Source: Bacteroides luhongzhouii (GTDB taxonomy: Bacteria; Bacteroidota; Bacteroidia; Bacteroidales; Bacteroidaceae). Taken from it: 64,000 bases of DNA. The position numbers and the translations under genes were made by a program. The stretch covers positions 5,518,001 to 5,582,000 of the forward strand of contig NZ_CP059973.1 of NCBI RefSeq assembly GCF_009193295.2, read 5' to 3'. Shown here one piece after another: positions 1 to 8,897 of this stretch. The stretch's first letter is position 1, and the number at the start of each line of letters is the position of its first letter. The notes under the pieces were generated by a model, which saw nothing but the letters and a program-made list of their open reading frames with translations, was not told the origin of the DNA and ran no database searches.

Positions 1-94
1 AGAAGCCTATCTTTGTTACATATTATAAACCCCGGATGAAAGAATAAAAAGGCGACAGTCTGTTTATACTTGTATCCGACTAAAAAATCCATTT

Positions 95-1555
95 ATGGAA
101 AAGAAAAAACTCACTGCTGCGAACGGTCGCCCTATCGCCGACAATCAAAATTCGCAAACCGCAGGTCAACGCGGGCCTGTCATGTTACAAGATCCCTGGC
201 TCATTGAGAAGCTTGCCCATTTTGATCGTGAAGTGATTCCGGAAAGACGTATGCACGCTAAAGGTTCAGGAGCATATGGCACTTTTACCGTCACTCACGA
301 CATCACAAAGTACACCCGTGCCGCCATTTTCAGTAAAGTCGGAAAACAAACAGAATGTTTTGTCCGTTTCTCCACCGTAGCCGGAGAACGTGGAGCTGCC
401 GATGCAGAACGTGACATCCGTGGTTTTGCCATGAAATTTTACACGGAAGAAGGTAATTGGGACTTGGTTGGTAACAATACTCCCGTATTCTTCTTACGTG
501 ATCCACTTAAATTCCCGGATCTGAACCATGCTATCAAACGAGATCCGAAAACGAATATGCGTAGCCCGAACAGCAACTGGGACTTCTGGACGCTCTTGCC
601 GGAGGCATTGCATCAGGTGACTATCACCATGAGTCCGCGTGGTATTCCTTATTCATATCGCCACATGCACGGATTCGGCAGTCATACTTATAGTTTTATC
701 AATGCAGAAAATCAGCGTATCTGGGTCAAGTTCCATCTGCGCACCTTGCAGGGGATCAAGAATCTGACTGACCAGGAAGCGGAAGCAATTGTTGCTAAAG
801 ACCGTGAATCTCATCAGCGTGATCTCTTCGAGAGCATCGAAAAGGGCGATTATCCGAAATGGTTATTCCAGATTCAGTTAATGACGGAAGAGGAAGCGGA
901 CAATTATCGCATCAACCCGTTTGACTTGACTAAAGTATGGCCGCACAAAGATTTTCCTCTGCAAGATGTCGGTATCCTTGAACTGAACCGCAACCCGGAA
1001 AACTATTTCGCCGAAGTGGAACAGGCTGCTTTCAACCCGATGAATATAGTAGATGGTATCGGTCTGTCTCCCGACAAAATGTTGCAGGGACGTTTGTTCT
1101 CGTACGGTGACGCACAACGTTATCGTCTTGGAGTGAATGCCGAACAAATCCCGGTCAACAAACCTCGTTGTCCTTTTCACGCCTATCATCGTGACGGTGC
1201 TATGCGCGTAGACGGAAACTACGGTGACACTAAAGGTTATGAACCAAACAGTTACGGCGAATGGCAGGATTCTCCTACTATGAAAGAACCGCCTCTCAAA
1301 GTTACCGGTGAAGTTTACAACTACAATGAACGGGAATATGATGACGACTATTATAGCCAACCGGGTGACCTATTCCGACTGATGCCAGCTGAAGAACAAC
1401 AATTATTGTTCGAAAATACAGCTCGTGCTATGGGAGACGCTGAACTATTTATCAAACAACGTCATGTACGCAACTGCTACAAAGCTGATCCCGCATACGG
1501 AACAGGAGTTGCCAAGGCATTGGGAATTGATTTGCAAGAGGCTTTGAAAGAGTAA
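95..1555 (+). CDS. katB: Haem catalase (small-subunit, clade 3 type)
   Basis: This 486-residue protein is a monofunctional haem catalase that converts hydrogen peroxide to water and oxygen in the cytoplasm. The distal-haem histidine is His54 in [12 protein letters not shown], the conserved Asn lies in DLVGNNTP, and the proximal tyrosine ligand lies in [12 protein letters not shown] near residue 337. The length is that of the small-subunit clade. In B. fragilis the orthologous gene is called katB, and in that species it belongs to the OxyR oxidative-stress regulon; I see no regulatory site here that proves the same control. The gene stands alone and is followed by a strong terminator. The family assignment is secure; the symbol is by analogy. 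Confidence 0.97.
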   Translation: MEKKKLTAANGRPIADNQNSQTAGQRGPVMLQDPWLIEKLAHFDREVIPERRMHAKGSGAYGTFTVTHDITKYTRAAIFSKVGKQTECFVRFSTVAGERGAADAERDIRGFAMKFYTEEGNWDLVGNNTPVFFLRDPLKFPDLNHAIKRDPKTNMRSPNSNWDFWTLLPEALHQVTITMSPRGIPYSYRHMHGFGSHTYSFINAENQRIWVKFHLRTLQGIKNLTDQEAEAIVAKDRESHQRDLFESIEKGDYPKWLFQIQLMTEEEADNYRINPFDLTKVWPHKDFPLQDVGILELNRNPENYFAEVEQAAFNPMNIVDGIGLSPDKMLQGRLFSYGDAQRYRLGVNAEQIPVNKPRCPFHAYHRDGAMRVDGNYGDTKGYEPNSYGEWQDSPTMKEPPLKVTGEVYNYNEREYDDDYYSQPGDLFRLMPAEEQQLLFENTARAMGDAELFIKQRHVRNCYKADPAYGTGVAKALGIDLQEALKE

Positions 1556-1574
1556 TCTGCTATCACTTTCCTCT

Positions 1575-1617
1575 ACTGGTACTCCTTCTTCCTGAAGAAA
1601 GAGTACCAGTTTTCTTA
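1575..1617 (+). terminator. Intrinsic terminator after catalase
   Basis: A 16-bp stem with one mismatch (arms 1575-1590 and 1595-1610, loop CCTG) is followed by a T-rich tail. It lies 20 bases after the catalase stop codon. Confidence 0.85.
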
Positions 1618-1740
1618 TACCCCAAAGAGTATAATATGAACTATAAATCATTATCAAAGTACTCCCTTTTGTATAGTATTACCGCCAATCTCGAATTTTC
1701 TTTTAACATTCTACAGAAATAGCGATTCAACTATTTTAAC

Positions 1741-1748
1741 TATCTTTG
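1741..1748 (+). promoter_or_regulatory. Bacteroides -7 box (TATCTTTG)
   Basis: An exact TAnnTTTG match lies 36 bases before the PCMD lipoprotein start codon. I see no clear -33 TTTG at the usual spacing. Confidence 0.5.
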
Positions 1749-1784
1749 TCCCCTGTATAACCCATTAATATTTATAACAGACTG

Positions 1785-2981
1785 ATGAAACTAAGAAATT
1801 TATTCGCCGGAATGATATTATGTCTGGCAGTTGCTTCCTGCATTCAAGATGAAGCTCAAAATGTTGAAGCAGCTATAGATGGATGCAGTGGAAACGATAT
1901 CCAATTAGCTAACATTAATACTTACAGTAAAACGGTATCTATTTATGTATCCAAATCTACAGACTTATCTGCATTGGAAATCAAATTCGAACTGCCCGAT
2001 GGAGCTAATATCAATCCTGTCAATGCAATAGCAAATGACGATGCTCCTAAATACGATTTTTCAACTTCGAAAGTTCCCATTACATCCGAACAAACCTTGG
2101 AGCAATATCAACGTATGTTCAAAGTTACATCTGAAAGCGGTACAACGGAAGCTGTTTATGCTATAACCGTAATAAAATCAGAACTTCCCACTGAATATAA
2201 ATTTGAAAACATAGAAGATGGGAACAACAATTATCATATCTTTTATGAATTCAATCAACTAAAAGCAGAAATGCTCCAATGGGCAAGCGGCAATCCTGGG
2301 TTCAAACTTACCGGCATGGCAAAAACTCCGATGGATTACCCCACTCTTCAAACCCAAGGGTATATAGGTAAAGGTGTAAAACTGGAAACTAAAGGTACAG
2401 GAAGTCTAGGTTTAACAGTTGGTATGCCAATCGCAGCAGGTAATCTCTTCATCGGTTCATTCGAAGTAGGAAATGCATTATCAGATGCAAAAGCTGCAAC
2501 CAAGTTTGGATTTCCATTTTTTAAGCATCCTACAAAACTGGAAGGATATTATAAATTCAAACCAGGAACTGAATATATAACAGGAATTGGTAAAGATGAA
2601 AATCAGAAGCCTTACATTATAACGGATCCTTCTATGAACGGTAAAGACAAAGGTGATATATATGCCATTTTATACAGAGCAGATAATGTTAATGACTTTC
2701 TGGATGGCAACCTCAACTTTGATTCCGAAGAAAAAATAGTATATATCGCTCGAATCTCTAATGAAGAAATGAAAGAGACGGATACATGGACCCACTTTAG
2801 TATACCTTTTATACATAGAAAAGAGATAGAACAATCAGCTCTTGATGAAGGAAAATATAAACTTGCTGTCGTTTTTTCCTCTAGTATAAATGGAGCTTAT
2901 TTCAAAGGTTCTATAGGAAGTACTTTATGGATAGATGAAGTAACAATCCACTGTGAAGAAGACGGAGAAAACAATAAATAA
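1785..2981 (+). CDS. PCMD-domain lipoprotein
   Basis: The 398-residue protein starts with a lipoprotein signal (VASC, cysteine 19), so it should be anchored in a membrane of the envelope. The N-terminal third is an Ig-like beta region with a 'NTYSKTVSIYVSKSTDLSAL' pattern, typical of Bacteroidales surface lipoproteins. The C-terminal two thirds look like the PCMD (putative carbohydrate metabolism) domain, ending in the typical 'GSTLWIDEVTIHCE' strand. The same C-terminal domain occurs in the minus-strand gene ending at 5490. The beta-barrel gene starts 22 bases downstream, so the two probably form an operon. The biochemical function of PCMD proteins is not established. Family call by recognition of the motif pattern. 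Confidence 0.8.
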   Translation: MKLRNLFAGMILCLAVASCIQDEAQNVEAAIDGCSGNDIQLANINTYSKTVSIYVSKSTDLSALEIKFELPDGANINPVNAIANDDAPKYDFSTSKVPITSEQTLEQYQRMFKVTSESGTTEAVYAITVIKSELPTEYKFENIEDGNNNYHIFYEFNQLKAEMLQWASGNPGFKLTGMAKTPMDYPTLQTQGYIGKGVKLETKGTGSLGLTVGMPIAAGNLFIGSFEVGNALSDAKAATKFGFPFFKHPTKLEGYYKFKPGTEYITGIGKDENQKPYIITDPSMNGKDKGDIYAILYRADNVNDFLDGNLNFDSEEKIVYIARISNEEMKETDTWTHFSIPFIHRKEIEQSALDEGKYKLAVVFSSSINGAYFKGSIGSTLWIDEVTIHCEEDGENNK

Positions 2982-3003
2982 TAAATTAAAAAGAAATTCA
3001 GAC

Positions 3004-3786
3004 ATGAAAAAATATATATTGGCAGGTTTAGCTACACTTTTCTTTGGTATTAGCCAAATCAATGCACAATCATCCGAACACAAAGGTTTATTATGGTCCT
3101 CTCTTCATGGGTTAGACTATGAATTCAAAGCAGGGGTAAATATAGGGGGAACATCTCCCCTTCCTCTTCCTAAAGAAATCCGAAGTATAGAAAGCTATTC
3201 CCCCGGACTTGCCATCACTTTAGAAGGAAATATAACCAAATGGTTAGATGGTACAAAAAAATGGGGAGTTAGTTTAGGACTCCGTCTCGACAACAAAAAC
3301 ATGACTACCGAAGCCCTGGTAAAAAACTACGGAATGGAAATTTTTAATGAAACAGGAGGAAAGGTAGAAGGACTTTGGACAGGAGGAGTTAAAACTAAGG
3401 TAAAAATGTCTCTTTTGACAATACCTATCTTAGCAAATTATAAAATTAGCGACCGATGGAAACTAGTTGCAGGTCCTTATCTATCATATGTAATGGAAAG
3501 AGACTTCTCTGGACATGTTTATGAAGGACACCTTCGCTCTCCAGATGCGACCGGTGATCGGGTGAATTTCACTGGTGATAATATCGCAACCTATGATTTT
3601 TCTGAAGATTTGCGCAAATTCCAATGGGGATTACAAGTAGGCGGAGAATGGAAAGCCTACAAACATCTGAATATACATGCAGACTTAACATGGGGATTAA
3701 ATGATATCTTCAAGAAAGATTTCACCACAATTTCATTCGCCATGTATCCAATTTACTTAAACGTTGGATTTGGTTACTCATTCTAA
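3004..3786 (+). CDS. Outer-membrane beta-barrel protein (PorT-like)
   Basis: From the ATG at 3004 the protein has 260 residues and a clean signal peptide (MKKYILAGLATLFFGISQINAQ). An in-frame ATG at 2953 lies inside the preceding gene and would put a charged stretch before the signal peptide, so I reject it. The mature part has alternating polar and aromatic strands and ends in 'YLNVGFGYSF', the C-terminal aromatic signature of BamA-inserted barrels. It resembles the PorT / 'outer membrane beta-barrel domain' family of about 200-260 residues. It sits 22 bases after a PCMD lipoprotein and is probably co-transcribed with it. No transport substrate can be inferred. Confidence 0.82.
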   Translation: MKKYILAGLATLFFGISQINAQSSEHKGLLWSSLHGLDYEFKAGVNIGGTSPLPLPKEIRSIESYSPGLAITLEGNITKWLDGTKKWGVSLGLRLDNKNMTTEALVKNYGMEIFNETGGKVEGLWTGGVKTKVKMSLLTIPILANYKISDRWKLVAGPYLSYVMERDFSGHVYEGHLRSPDATGDRVNFTGDNIATYDFSEDLRKFQWGLQVGGEWKAYKHLNIHADLTWGLNDIFKKDFTTISFAMYPIYLNVGFGYSF

Positions 3787-3800
3787 AAAGTAACTCTTCT

Positions 3801-3862
3801 ATATCCCTAAGTGATGAAGAATCATTTAATTAGATTCTTCATCACTTAGGGATATTCAGTAA
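3801..3862 (+). terminator. Long perfect hairpin, intrinsic terminator
   Basis: A perfect 23-bp inverted repeat (3801-3823 with 3833-3855, loop of 9) is placed 15 bases after the barrel gene. A T-rich stretch follows only after about 15 bases. The stem is unusually long for a simple terminator. Confidence 0.65.
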
Positions 3863-4068
3863 ATGTTTCTCTTTTTTATAAATCAAGAGAAAAGTTTTAC
3901 TTTACGTGAGCTTTTCTCTTAATTTTTTCGGGCAAATCCTCAATCTTCTATCTTTTCCATAGAATATTATTTACATATTCTTATTTTTTCTTCCCAGCCA
4001 TGCATTATGTACATGTCTTTTTCAAGAGAAGTTAAAACCTCTCCTCTTTTCCTCTTATTTTAGTCCGA

Positions 4069-5213
4069 TTATGCTGCCGTTCTTTTTTTCTTTTCGACCT
4101 TTTCTATCATACATACCGCATTAGCCGTATGTATTCCAAAGAAAATCCAAAGCATTTCCGTTTTCCTGTTTCTGGCTTTAATTCTGGCCAGTGAGTAATG
4201 TTGTTTCTGTGTTCCAAAGCTTCCTTCCAGGCGGGTAGCTCTTTCACGGCTGAGCTCCGAGCGTAAGATCTTACGAAACGGCTCATCTTTGGCAGCTCTG
4301 CCCTTACGCTTAAAGGAAGTACTTATATGATATTTTGTACAAAATTTCCGGTTGGCATTATTGGCATAGCTTGAATCCGCCGCAAGCGCCTTAACCCTAA
4401 CCCCGGTCAGTTGTTGTTGCAGATGAATACAGTCTTTCAAACGTACCCCTTCGTTAAAAGCCTTAAAGGAGATATGTTCTATAAAGGAGATTCCGTCTAT
4501 CTGTATATTGTTGACTTTGGCTCCGAATTCAACTGATTTGGTTTCATTGCCTCTGATAATGGGGCGAAAGTAATGCCGGTCGATACTCACGATACGGTCG
4601 GACACTTTTTTGCCTGCAAATAAACTCTTCCCTTGCTTAAGGACCGTCTGTATGACCGAGAAACGTCTTTGGTAATCAGAGGATAGTGTAAGCCTGTTCC
4701 TGTAGGATGAATGAAGCCGAGCCGTCTGGTCAAGTAACTTTTCCAATAACTGAAGTAGTCTGCGTTTAATCATACAAATCTGTGATTTCCTGCGTTTACG
4801 CAGTTTACTGTAAACAAGGCAGGCACGGCTTACATCAAGATACTTGTTACGGGGACGTTGTATGTGCAATGTCCGGCAATGTTTACACAGATGACGATGA
4901 AGCCATACAATACCTTCCCATAAGAGTTTGACATCACTAGGAAAGCGCAGATGACTTTCATAACAAGTGGCATCGGTCATACAGACATGAAATGAATATT
5001 ACCGTTCAAATGTTCAATCAGCTATGAATCGGAAAAGTTGGTATAGAACTTCAAGACCATCAAGGCTATTTCACCTTCGGAAGAAAAATAACTTTTACGA
5101 CCCAAAGGAGAGGACCTCAAAGCATTTGTTGAGCCACTTTTGGAAAAGGAAATAGAGCATAGAGGCGACCTAATTCACTCGTTGCAAAACTTTGACGATA
5201 TTTTTTTTAACAT
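4069..5213 (-). pseudogene. Degenerate IS1182-like transposase
   Basis: The intact piece 4069-4980 (303 codons) carries a DDE transposase core: Asp in MTDATCYES, Asp in AADSSYAN and Glu in LEGSFGTQ, with the C-terminal region typical of IS1182-family transposases. Upstream on the same strand, 4981-5213 encodes the family's N-terminus ('LGRLYALFPFPKVAQQML', 'GEIALMVLKFYTNFSDS', 'LIEHLNGNIHF'), but spread over different frames. It has a frameshift at an A-run near 5203, another after AQQML, an in-frame stop after NFSDS, and an apparent internal deletion between NGNIHF and MTDATCY. The element is therefore inactive. I could not identify terminal inverted repeats or target duplications. Confidence 0.85.
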
Positions 5214-5347
5214 ATCGAACTCAGTTAAAACCTAAACAAGGTTCGATTTCTGAGATTTTTTATATTTTTACCATGTGTTTTTATTTTTAATTACCCCCGT
5301 TTTGACCGTCAAACCGTTTTTTTGGGGGAATGCTTAAAGATACAAAA

Positions 5348-5386
5348 AAGGCAACTAACTCGCAATGAATTAGTTGCCTTAAATTT
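5348..5386. terminator. Hairpin flanked by A- and T-runs
   Basis: An 11-bp perfect stem (5348-5358 with 5370-5380) has A-rich sequence on the left and AAATTTT on the right, so it could stop transcription from either side. It lies between the transposase remnant and the PCMD gene. Confidence 0.5.
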
Positions 5387-5442
5387 TCTTATTTTAGGAA
5401 TATCCCCGCTTATTTATATAGAAGAGCACCTTTTTGTTAAAG

Positions 5443-5469
5443 GGTCGTCTCACTAAAAATGAGACGACC
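5443..5469 (-). terminator. Terminator hairpin for the PCMD lipoprotein gene
   Basis: A 10-bp perfect stem (5443-5452 with 5460-5469, 7-base loop) lies 20 bases beyond the stop of the minus-strand gene. The T-run on the minus side is short. Confidence 0.55.
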
Positions 5470-5489
5470 TCTTCATTTTTCTCTTTCAA

Positions 5490-7529
5490 TCAAAAAACAA
5501 CTTCTAGATTATCTACATAAAGTACACTACCTGGTGCACCTGAGAAGTTATCTCCATCTTTACTAGACGAACAAACAATAGCTAACTTATATTTCTTGGA
5601 AGCATCCCAAGATTTACCATTCTTGTATTCAAAGTTAACATTAAACTCTTTATAAGCAGCCTGTTCACCTGCATCTTTTACAGAAGCTATTGCCGCAATC
5701 TTATCAGATGTCAATAGGTTAGTCCCATCTAAATGATCAGCAGAATAAGAGTCAACCTCATATAATACAGCATTCAAAGCTGGAGCATCCTTCTTTGTGT
5801 TATCTAAAGTCACTTCATGAGCTTTTGACGGTTCACCTGGAGTATTGGCTTGATAATAATCCGGGCCAGCAGCATATTTATAAAATCCTTTGAAAGATTT
5901 TGGTTCTTTACGACATATATCACCAAAATGGGTACTTTTCAAAGTATTCAAGATATTCACACTAAATACCCCATTATATACAGAACCTGACGTCACTTTG
6001 GGAACAGAAGTTATAAACACAAATCGTCCCTTTGTATCGGCAGTCTCAAGGCGCGCTGCTTTACCACTTCCAGTAGCAGTATCGTCAGTTGCAGTCACCA
6101 AATAAGCTCCAGCCTGTGGATATAAAGCATCATCTCCTGTACCATACATTGATTTAATCCACTTCAATCCTTCATTAGAAGTAGCCCATCCACGACCTGG
6201 TTCATAATATTCCTGATATTTATTAGCCGCATTGCTCGTTTCATTCTTCAATTCCCAAGGATCATCAAAACTAACTTTGAATGAAAATTCTTCAATAATA
6301 TCATGTGTAATAGTATAAGTTTTTGCGGTTCCTTTCTCTGGCTTCACTTTAATCGTAGTTTTCGCTCCAGAGAAATCAATAGCAGTTCCTTTCACATAAG
6401 GCTCATCATTATAGAGAACGGTCGCTCCCTCCGAAACCTCAAAAACAGGAACAAGCTGTTTCAATTGTTCTTCCGTCGTATTCGGTGTTACATAGAACAC
6501 AACATTAGTACCGGATATTTCAGGTTGAACAGTTACATTATCACTATCGAACGTCATTTTTATCAAATCCTTTCCTGTTTTTTGTAGTGGATCGGATATA
6601 AATGAATAATTTATTGTATATTTTTCCGATTTCAGTACTATCTTCAAAGTCAGAATTTTATCAGCTAATGTACCCACTATGCTATACTCAACAGCTTCTT
6701 TATTCTTATCAGCAACCTTCCCTTTTATTTCCTCAATAGAAAACGTGCCATCTACATTCTTTTTTAATCGCGTACTTTCTCCACCAATATATTGATGAGG
6801 CTTAGTAGATGACGGTGCACCTAAAGCAGGACTTAAAGGGAATGAAATATAAAATTTAGAGATTGTAACCTTGTTATATCCAGCACTTGTGAATGTAAAA
6901 CCATCTGTAGGATATTGCAATGTAAATCCATCTTCTACATAATCACATGTTAACCCATTCTCTGAACGCGGATAGAAACCTGAGATTGTTTCTGAGTAAT
7001 CTTTATCATCCACTTCTTTAGAAATACGAGTACCGTCAAATGAAGCTACAATATCCATATCCTCAACAGGACCACCTTCTACACTTCCACCTTTTTGAAT
7101 AACATTAATATTCAAATTAGTCTTTTCATGACTTACTGTTCCTGAGACTTTAATCTTCAGATTTCCCAGCACATCATGATTCATAGTTGTTTCCGTTTCT
7201 TGTAAAACAACTTGATTTGCGTCACCACTCAAAGATATACCACTCACAACAATGTCACCTACTGAAAAATCCAAGAATGAAAAATCTCTTAATGACAGTT
7301 CGACCTTATCAGTCCCCTCTCCTTTTACAAAAATTCTTTGAGATATAGCTTCTGGAGTTAGATTTGTCCCATTCATCGAAACTTTCAAACTACCGTCGTA
7401 AGTACCGACTGTCGCATCCTGAAGTAAGGTAAAATCAGGACCAATGTTTCCCGGCTCGTCATCACCACAAGCTGTAAACAAACTTACTGAACAAATCAGT
7501 ACAAATAAATACAAAAATCTCCTTTTCAT
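5490..7529 (-). CDS. Calycin-like plus PCMD fusion lipoprotein
   Basis: The start at 7529 gives 679 residues with a lipoprotein signal (MKRRFLYLFVLICSVSLFTAC); the longer frame upstream lacks signal-peptide character. Residues about 30-135 form a calycin-like domain ('TVGTYDGSLKVSMNGTNL', 'DVLGNLKIKVSGTV') similar to the neighbouring 169-residue lipoprotein. A second beta-rich repeat follows ('SETISGFYPRSENGL'), then a linker with an Ig-like module ('VEPVFEVSEGATV' type), and a C-terminal PCMD domain ending in 'GAPGSVLYVDNLEVVF'. It should be an envelope-anchored, possibly surface, protein that binds a ligand. The two lipoprotein genes point the same way and are separated by 369 bases. Role unknown. 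Confidence 0.8.
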   Translation of the reverse strand: MKRRFLYLFVLICSVSLFTACGDDEPGNIGPDFTLLQDATVGTYDGSLKVSMNGTNLTPEAISQRIFVKGEGTDKVELSLRDFSFLDFSVGDIVVSGISLSGDANQVVLQETETTMNHDVLGNLKIKVSGTVSHEKTNLNINVIQKGGSVEGGPVEDMDIVASFDGTRISKEVDDKDYSETISGFYPRSENGLTCDYVEDGFTLQYPTDGFTFTSAGYNKVTISKFYISFPLSPALGAPSSTKPHQYIGGESTRLKKNVDGTFSIEEIKGKVADKNKEAVEYSIVGTLADKILTLKIVLKSEKYTINYSFISDPLQKTGKDLIKMTFDSDNVTVQPEISGTNVVFYVTPNTTEEQLKQLVPVFEVSEGATVLYNDEPYVKGTAIDFSGAKTTIKVKPEKGTAKTYTITHDIIEEFSFKVSFDDPWELKNETSNAANKYQEYYEPGRGWATSNEGLKWIKSMYGTGDDALYPQAGAYLVTATDDTATGSGKAARLETADTKGRFVFITSVPKVTSGSVYNGVFSVNILNTLKSTHFGDICRKEPKSFKGFYKYAAGPDYYQANTPGEPSKAHEVTLDNTKKDAPALNAVLYEVDSYSADHLDGTNLLTSDKIAAIASVKDAGEQAAYKEFNVNFEYKNGKSWDASKKYKLAIVCSSSKDGDNFSGAPGSVLYVDNLEVVF

Positions 7530-7898
7530 TAATTCTCTGTTTAAGTTAATAATAATAATTAAAAATAAATCAATAATTCCATTTTCAAGAAAAGCAATAC
7601 CGACATTCACACATCTCGTTTCTTTTAAACGGCACAATAAATATATAAACCTTAGTATATACAAGGCTATTTCATGAATTAAATAGTCTGATTTTTCTTG
7701 CTTAAAGAAGTAGTTAACATGAGGAAGAAAAGATTAAGTAGCTCATAAAAAAGCAGATACCTACCGGTCATCACAAATAAAATTTAAATATTGCGAGAAT
7801 CCATAGGCGTCTGCATTCTGAATCTTTAACTTTGTAGGTTAATACAGTCGCTACTTATCATAGGAGCAAATCCTGTAAATATAATATTCAAATTCTTA
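7530..7898. other. Intergenic region, no gene seen
   Basis: This AT-rich stretch lies between two co-oriented lipoprotein genes. A TAACTTTG box at 7827-7834 faces the plus strand but no gene follows it. No hairpin with a T-run was found after the calycin-like gene. Confidence 0.4.
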
Positions 7899-8408
7899 TT
7901 ATTTCGTTCCAGTATATTGAACATTAACAGTCAATGTACCCATTACTCCTACAACGATTGGCAAATTCAAGTTATTACCTTCTACTGTAGCATTCACAAT
8001 ATTAACAGTACAATCGACAGGCGTGGGATCTCCATCACCAAGTGGCACCTCTATATCTTTCAAATCTTTGCTACCATTAAAAGTATATTTTCCATCTTTC
8101 TGTGTCAACGTACATTTTTCTACTTTCAAGTTACCTAAGCTTACTGGTATAACAGCTCCACCAAGACTTACATTCAGCTTAAAATCATTAATAACCACAT
8201 CGATCGCATCATCACCATTCTTGACCAAAGACAATGACTTAGGTTCATTGGCAACTTCCGTTCCTCCCAGACTAACGACCAAAGTACCATTATAAGTACC
8301 AGCTACCATTTCAGAAGATGTAGCATCATCATCGTCATCACTACAAGCTGTAAACAAACTCATTGAGCTAATTAGCATTGCAAACAAAAAAAATGTAATT
8401 CTTTTCAT
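7899..8408 (-). CDS. Calycin-like domain lipoprotein
   Basis: From the ATG at 8408 the protein has 169 residues with a lipoprotein signal (MKRITFFLFAMLISSMSLFTAC) followed by an acidic SDDDDDAT spacer, which is common in exported Bacteroides lipoproteins. The rest is one calycin-like beta-barrel domain ('VAGTYNGTLVVSLGGTEV', 'IPVSLGNLKVEKC', 'VGVMGTLTVNVQYTG'). It resembles the N-terminal domain of the 679-residue protein downstream, so the pair probably arose by duplication and domain fusion. Calycin-like proteins often bind small hydrophobic ligands, but the ligand here is unknown. An alternative start two codons upstream (8414) is possible. Confidence 0.8.
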   Translation of the reverse strand: MKRITFFLFAMLISSMSLFTACSDDDDDATSSEMVAGTYNGTLVVSLGGTEVANEPKSLSLVKNGDDAIDVVINDFKLNVSLGGAVIPVSLGNLKVEKCTLTQKDGKYTFNGSKDLKDIEVPLGDGDPTPVDCTVNIVNATVEGNNLNLPIVVGVMGTLTVNVQYTGTK

Positions 8409-8897
8409 AACCATCTCTTTATAATTAATATTTCTATACAATAGAGGAAAGCTAGAATTATCTTCCTTCTCTATTTTCTCAAAAGATAGCGCAAAGTAAC
8501 GAATATTAAGAATACAATACAAGGTCTATTTTTCTTGTTTTTGTTCTATTTTTCAGGTTCATCATTCAAAAAGAAATAAAAAGTAGCATTTTATAGACTA
8601 GAAACACGCTTTTCAGGAAAAGTCAATAGTCAAAATTATAGATTGAAATGCACAAAAAATTCTTTTAAAAACGATACTCAAAAAGTAGTTATACATAAAA
8701 ATATATACAATACAGCTATAGAAATCCAAAAGAGTTTAATCTACGCTACAAATATACGATGGATAAAGAAATGTCTTAAAGAACTTATCCTAAAATGATT
8801 TATTAGTGCAGAGACCTATAAAATCCTCAACTGTAATAACAATTTACAATCAAACGCATAACATAATATGATATATATATTCAATTACCCAATCTTC
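8409..8897. other. Long AT-rich intergenic region upstream of calycin-like gene
   Basis: About 490 bases without a supported gene. On the minus strand a TATATTTG box lies at 8749-8756 and could give a leader of over 300 bases for the lipoprotein gene. I see no riboswitch-like structure. Confidence 0.35.

Noticed and set aside
878..1360. Long minus-strand open frame inside the catalase gene
   Set aside because: It is a codon shadow of catalase with no ribosome site or family resemblance.
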